This document shows, in pieces, positions 61,315 to 64,000 of a stretch of 64,000 nt of DNA. The notes beneath the pieces are model-generated. The model had not been told where the DNA came from, made no database searches, and saw only the letters and a list, made by a program, of their open reading frames with translations. The DNA is taken from the NCBI RefSeq assembly GCF_003086895.1, contig NZ_CP026004.1, positions 3,508,731-3,572,730 on the forward strand. The letters are read 5' to 3'. The position numbers were made by a program, and so were the translations under genes. Each line of letters begins with the position of its first letter. Within the stretch, counting starts at the first letter, position 1. This stretch comes from Stenotrophomonas sp. ESTM1D_MKCIP4_1 (GTDB lineage Bacteria > Pseudomonadota > Gammaproteobacteria > Xanthomonadales > Xanthomonadaceae).

Positions 61315-62214
61315 TTACGATTGCGTTGCAGCGCTGTATTTGCGCGACACACCCGGAGACTTTGCCGATTGTGGCGGAAGCTTCGCGCCGTTTTCACGAA
61401 AACGCGAAGCGGAGGTGCCGTAGCGTGCGCGGAATGCGCGGGCGAAGCTGCAGCAGTTGTCGAAACCGCTGGCGGCGGCCACTTCACCCACCATCATGTC
61501 GGTATCGCGCAGCAGATCGGCGGCGCGCTCCAGGCGCAGGCGCGCGGACAGCGACTGCGGGCTTTCTTCGTACAGGCTCTGGAAGGTCTTGGAGAGGTAC
61601 CAGCTGGAGAAGTTGGTCAGCTCGGCCAGTTCACCGATACGCACCACGCGGTGGCTGTTGCCTTCCAGGTACAGGCGGGCGCGCTGCATGCGGCCGAACA
61701 CCTGGCGCTTGCGGCTGCGTGAGCGGCCGGGGCAGCGCTGCACGTTGTCCGCCAGGGTGCGCTGCAGGCCGGCCAGGTGCAGGAGCAACGGGCGCAGCGC
61801 GGGTGCGGGCAGGCCATTGGCCAGTGCATCACGCCACAGGCGCAGGCCGACGCGGGCGTCACCGCGGCTCATCTGCCCACGGCCCGCATAGAGGCCGCAG
61901 TCGGCCATCTCGGCCAGCACGCGCAGCGCCTCGGCATTCAGGTTCAGTCCCACGCACAGGCCGTTGCGACCGGCCTGCACCAGCGGGCGCGATTCCTTCT
62001 CAAACGCGATCCATTCGCCCTGGCGCAGACGGAAGCGACCTTCCTTCGCTTCCACCCAGGACGTGCCCCGCACCTGCATCCACACCGTGAAGCTGGTGCC
62101 GGAGGTCTGCAGGCTGCCGAGGCGTGCGACGCCCAGGCAGGTCGGCGCGACATCATCGATGGCCTTGTCGAGGGACACGGTTTGGCCGCGATCGGCCAGA
62201 GAGAGTTGACGCAT
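61315..62214 (-). CDS. AraC-family transcriptional regulator
   Basis: This 299-aa protein has an N-terminal ligand or sensor half (about 1-180) and a C-terminal pair of helix-turn-helix motifs (VVRIGELAELTNFSSWYLSK, then GEVAAASGFDNCCSFARAFR). It lies 49 bp upstream of the TonB receptor gene on the same strand, so it probably controls that gene. No transporter or sugar gene nearby reveals the ligand. Start MRQLSLADRGQTV. Confidence 0.92.
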   Translation of the reverse strand: MRQLSLADRGQTVSLDKAIDDVAPTCLGVARLGSLQTSGTSFTVWMQVRGTSWVEAKEGRFRLRQGEWIAFEKESRPLVQAGRNGLCVGLNLNAEALRVLAEMADCGLYAGRGQMSRGDARVGLRLWRDALANGLPAPALRPLLLHLAGLQRTLADNVQRCPGRSRSRKRQVFGRMQRARLYLEGNSHRVVRIGELAELTNFSSWYLSKTFQSLYEESPQSLSARLRLERAADLLRDTDMMVGEVAAASGFDNCCSFARAFRARYGTSASRFRENGAKLPPQSAKSPGVSRKYSAATQS

Positions 62215-62338
62215 GGAGGCACCACGGATTTGCCAAGTACAGGCCACCGTTTTGCCCAATCAGGTGCTTCCGCGTCAGGAAAGTCTGACGAGATCGCCAC
62301 GAATTCGCGACGAGATCACCACGAAAAACTTACGAAGA

Positions 62339-64000
62339 TCAATTCTCTTTGAAAATCATGAACTTGCTGAAGGCCGGAAACAGCGGCGGCGGCGCCTTCG
62401 GCAGGCGCATGACGCCGATGTCCGCGCCGTCGCTGACCGCCAGGGCCAGGTACAGCTCGTTGCCATCTGCGCTGGCGCTCAGACCGTTGCCTGCGCTGAG
62501 CCGCTGCGCGTCAAGGCAGCGGTCCGGTTCGTCGTGCCCGTCACGCATGCGTACCAGCGTGGTGGCGCAGTCGTTGCGGGTGCCCAGGTAATCGATGCCG
62601 CCCTGCCCTGCCACAGTCCAGGTGCGGTAGCGCCACCGGCTGGGCCGGTCCTGGCTGATCTGCTGGATGCTGGCCGGGTCCAGGGTCGGGCCGATGGACC
62701 ACAGCCCACTGGCAGCCAGGCGGGTGAACACCACCCGCCCCCCACTACGATCCACACGGGCCTGCGACACGCCTTCCAGGCTGCCCAGGCGACGCCACGG
62801 CTGGCTGCTGCGATCAAACAGGGTCAAGCGGGTGTGTTGGTCGGCGTCGCGTTCAAGCACCAGCAGCTGGTTGGGGCTTGCGCCATACAGCACCTGCAGG
62901 GGCTGCTCGACCGGCACGGGCAGCAGTTGCAGCCGCTCGTCGCGCGGGGCGATTTCGTAGACCACGGCCTTGCCGTGTTCATCGCGGCCCACCACCAGCA
63001 CCTGGCGGCTGTCCTCGGACCAGTCGGGAGCCTGCCGGGCTTCCGGCCGCAGTCCCTCGATCGGCCGCAGCGAATCAGGCCGCCGCAGGTCGGCCCACCA
63101 CAGCGCGAAGCTGCCCGAGCGGTCGGAACTGAAGACCATCTGGTGGCCATCGGGGGCGAGCATCGGCTGCCCGTCGCGCCCACTGGACGCAAACAGGCGT
63201 TCACTGCCGCCGCTCGCGGGCATCCTGAACACGCCGAACTGGGCACGCCGATGGACGAAGGCGAGCATGTCGCCGCGCCGCGACACCGCGGGCCACTGCG
63301 CATCATCCAGGCCGGCATCACGCAGGGTACGCCGTGCCACATCCAGGTAGTAAAGGCGCGCCTCGCTGTCGACGCGGCGGCCGAACACGATGCTGCGACC
63401 ATCACCGAGCCAGGCCCAGCCACGCAGCTCAGCCGACTCATTGGTCAGCTGCTCCGGCGTGCCACCGGCAGCCGGCACGCGCCAAAGATCGCCCAGTTGC
63501 GGGTTGCGCACGAACACCAGCCAGCGGCCATCGGGCGAGTAGCGCGGCGCGTAGTCGAAGTCGTCCTCGTCCACCGCGTAGTCGAGCGCCCGCCACTGCC
63601 CGGTAGGCAGGTCAAGCACGCGGATGCCGCGATGGGCGTACCGCCCGACCATGCTGCCGAACACCAGACCGCGGCCATCGGGGGTCCAGTCGAAACTGAG
63701 CAGTTCGGTGCCATCGCAGCGGGTCGCCTGACGCAGCGCACCGCCGGTGGCGCTGGCGATCAGCACCTGGCAGCTGCCGCCGGCACCGAAGCGCGCAAAG
63801 GCGATTTCGCGCCCATCCGGTGACCAGCTGGGGAACCGGTCGTTGGCGCCTTCCGGGGGCGACAGCAGCTGGCGCGCCGGCGCATTGCCCGAGGTCTGCA
63901 CCCTGATCGCACTGCCGCCCTTGCCGTCGTCGTTGGCGCCTTCATAGGCGACCTGTGAACCATCCGGCGACAACGTGGGATAGGTCTCGAATCCGGCCGT
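62339..64000 (-). CDS. PD40/TolB-like beta-propeller protein (5' end outside the window)
   Basis: The 553 C-terminal residues are seen. They contain repeated WD40-like PD40 motifs (SPDGSQVAYEG, SPDGREIAFARFG, SPDGRWLVFVRN, APDGHQMVFSSD), the mark of a beta propeller. In Xanthomonadaceae such propellers often follow a CadC-like winged-helix and one membrane helix, so this may be the sensor part of a regulator. The N-terminus needed to confirm this is missing. No function can be assigned from the visible part. Confidence 0.8.
   Translation of the reverse strand, partial: TAGFETYPTLSPDGSQVAYEGANDDGKGGSAIRVQTSGNAPARQLLSPPEGANDRFPSWSPDGREIAFARFGAGGSCQVLIASATGGALRQATRCDGTELLSFDWTPDGRGLVFGSMVGRYAHRGIRVLDLPTGQWRALDYAVDEDDFDYAPRYSPDGRWLVFVRNPQLGDLWRVPAAGGTPEQLTNESAELRGWAWLGDGRSIVFGRRVDSEARLYYLDVARRTLRDAGLDDAQWPAVSRRGDMLAFVHRRAQFGVFRMPASGGSERLFASSGRDGQPMLAPDGHQMVFSSDRSGSFALWWADLRRPDSLRPIEGLRPEARQAPDWSEDSRQVLVVGRDEHGKAVVYEIAPRDERLQLLPVPVEQPLQVLYGASPNQLLVLERDADQHTRLTLFDRSSQPWRRLGSLEGVSQARVDRSGGRVVFTRLAASGLWSIGPTLDPASIQQISQDRPSRWRYRTWTVAGQGGIDYLGTRNDCATTLVRMRDGHDEPDRCLDAQRLSAGNGLSASADGNELYLALAVSDGADIGVMRLPKAPPPLFPAFSKFMIFKEN

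Overview
The window is a high-GC gammaproteobacterial chromosome segment whose gene content, gene order and repeats fit the Stenotrophomonas maltophilia complex (Xanthomonadaceae). The best pointers are many short palindromes that begin with GTAG (SMAG elements, a REP-like family known from S. maltophilia), the gmk-rpoZ-spoT-ridA-recG order, a type B L31 gene next to gltA, a pyrophosphate-dependent phosphofructokinase with a membrane H+-pyrophosphatase, and two large TonB-dependent receptors. Most of the window is ordinary core genome.

Layout. 1-4.7 kb (minus): 5' end of gltA, rpmE2, a nucleoside hydrolase, recG, ridA. 4.7-9.1 kb (minus): spoT, rpoZ, gmk, yicC. 9.2-12.2 kb (plus): rph, a VOC protein, rdgB, hemW. 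12.3-15.0 kb: a DUF1631 gene translationally coupled to a PilZ gene, preceded by a close match to a sigma-28 promoter. 15.1-19.0 kb: pepQ (plus) converges with ygfB-pepP (minus). The gap between them holds two long hairpins with different stems but a shared 52-nt loop, separated by a SMAG array. 19.2-22.3 kb: zapB-like, zapA, 6S RNA, ygfA, an EVE protein, rpiA and a DUF192 lipoprotein. 22.4-29.0 kb: SirB1-like protein, rubredoxin, thiE-hemL, azurin, a HAD hydrolase, argD and an ion channel. 29.1-33.0 kb: two DUF3829 lipoproteins, an SDR and another lipoprotein.

32.9-34.8 kb is the most accessory-looking stretch. A 0.46-kb internally deleted IS110-type element sits exactly inside a SMAG palindrome. 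A SMAG cluster follows, then an unrecognised gene and an Imm26-like gene, which look like orphan immunity genes in a patch of lower GC. 34.8-43.4 kb: a DUF2867 protein, a small kinase, a DedA-PAP2-LssY membrane protein, a LON-domain protein coupled to mpl, a possible sRNA, adk, PPi-dependent pfk and an OB-fold exported protein. 43.4-46.6 kb: a 60-bp tandem SMAG array, an exported protein and hppA.

46.7-54.9 kb looks like a heme uptake locus on the minus strand: an ECF sigma factor, FecR anti-sigma and STN-containing TonB receptor, then heme oxygenase, YbaN, ExbB, ExbD and TonB. A DUF2789 gene lies between the two groups on the plus strand. 55-64 kb: two tandem paralogous exported proteins, ppa, a receiver-HDOD protein, a small Cys-rich exported protein, a second TonB receptor with an AraC regulator, and a truncated PD40/TolB-like protein.

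Two themes cut across the map. Pyrophosphate metabolism has three enzymes here (Pfp, HppA, Ppa). Structured repeats occur in at least four types: SMAGs, a GGGGTC palindrome family with a conserved stem mismatch, the long shared-loop hairpins, and the IS110 derivative.
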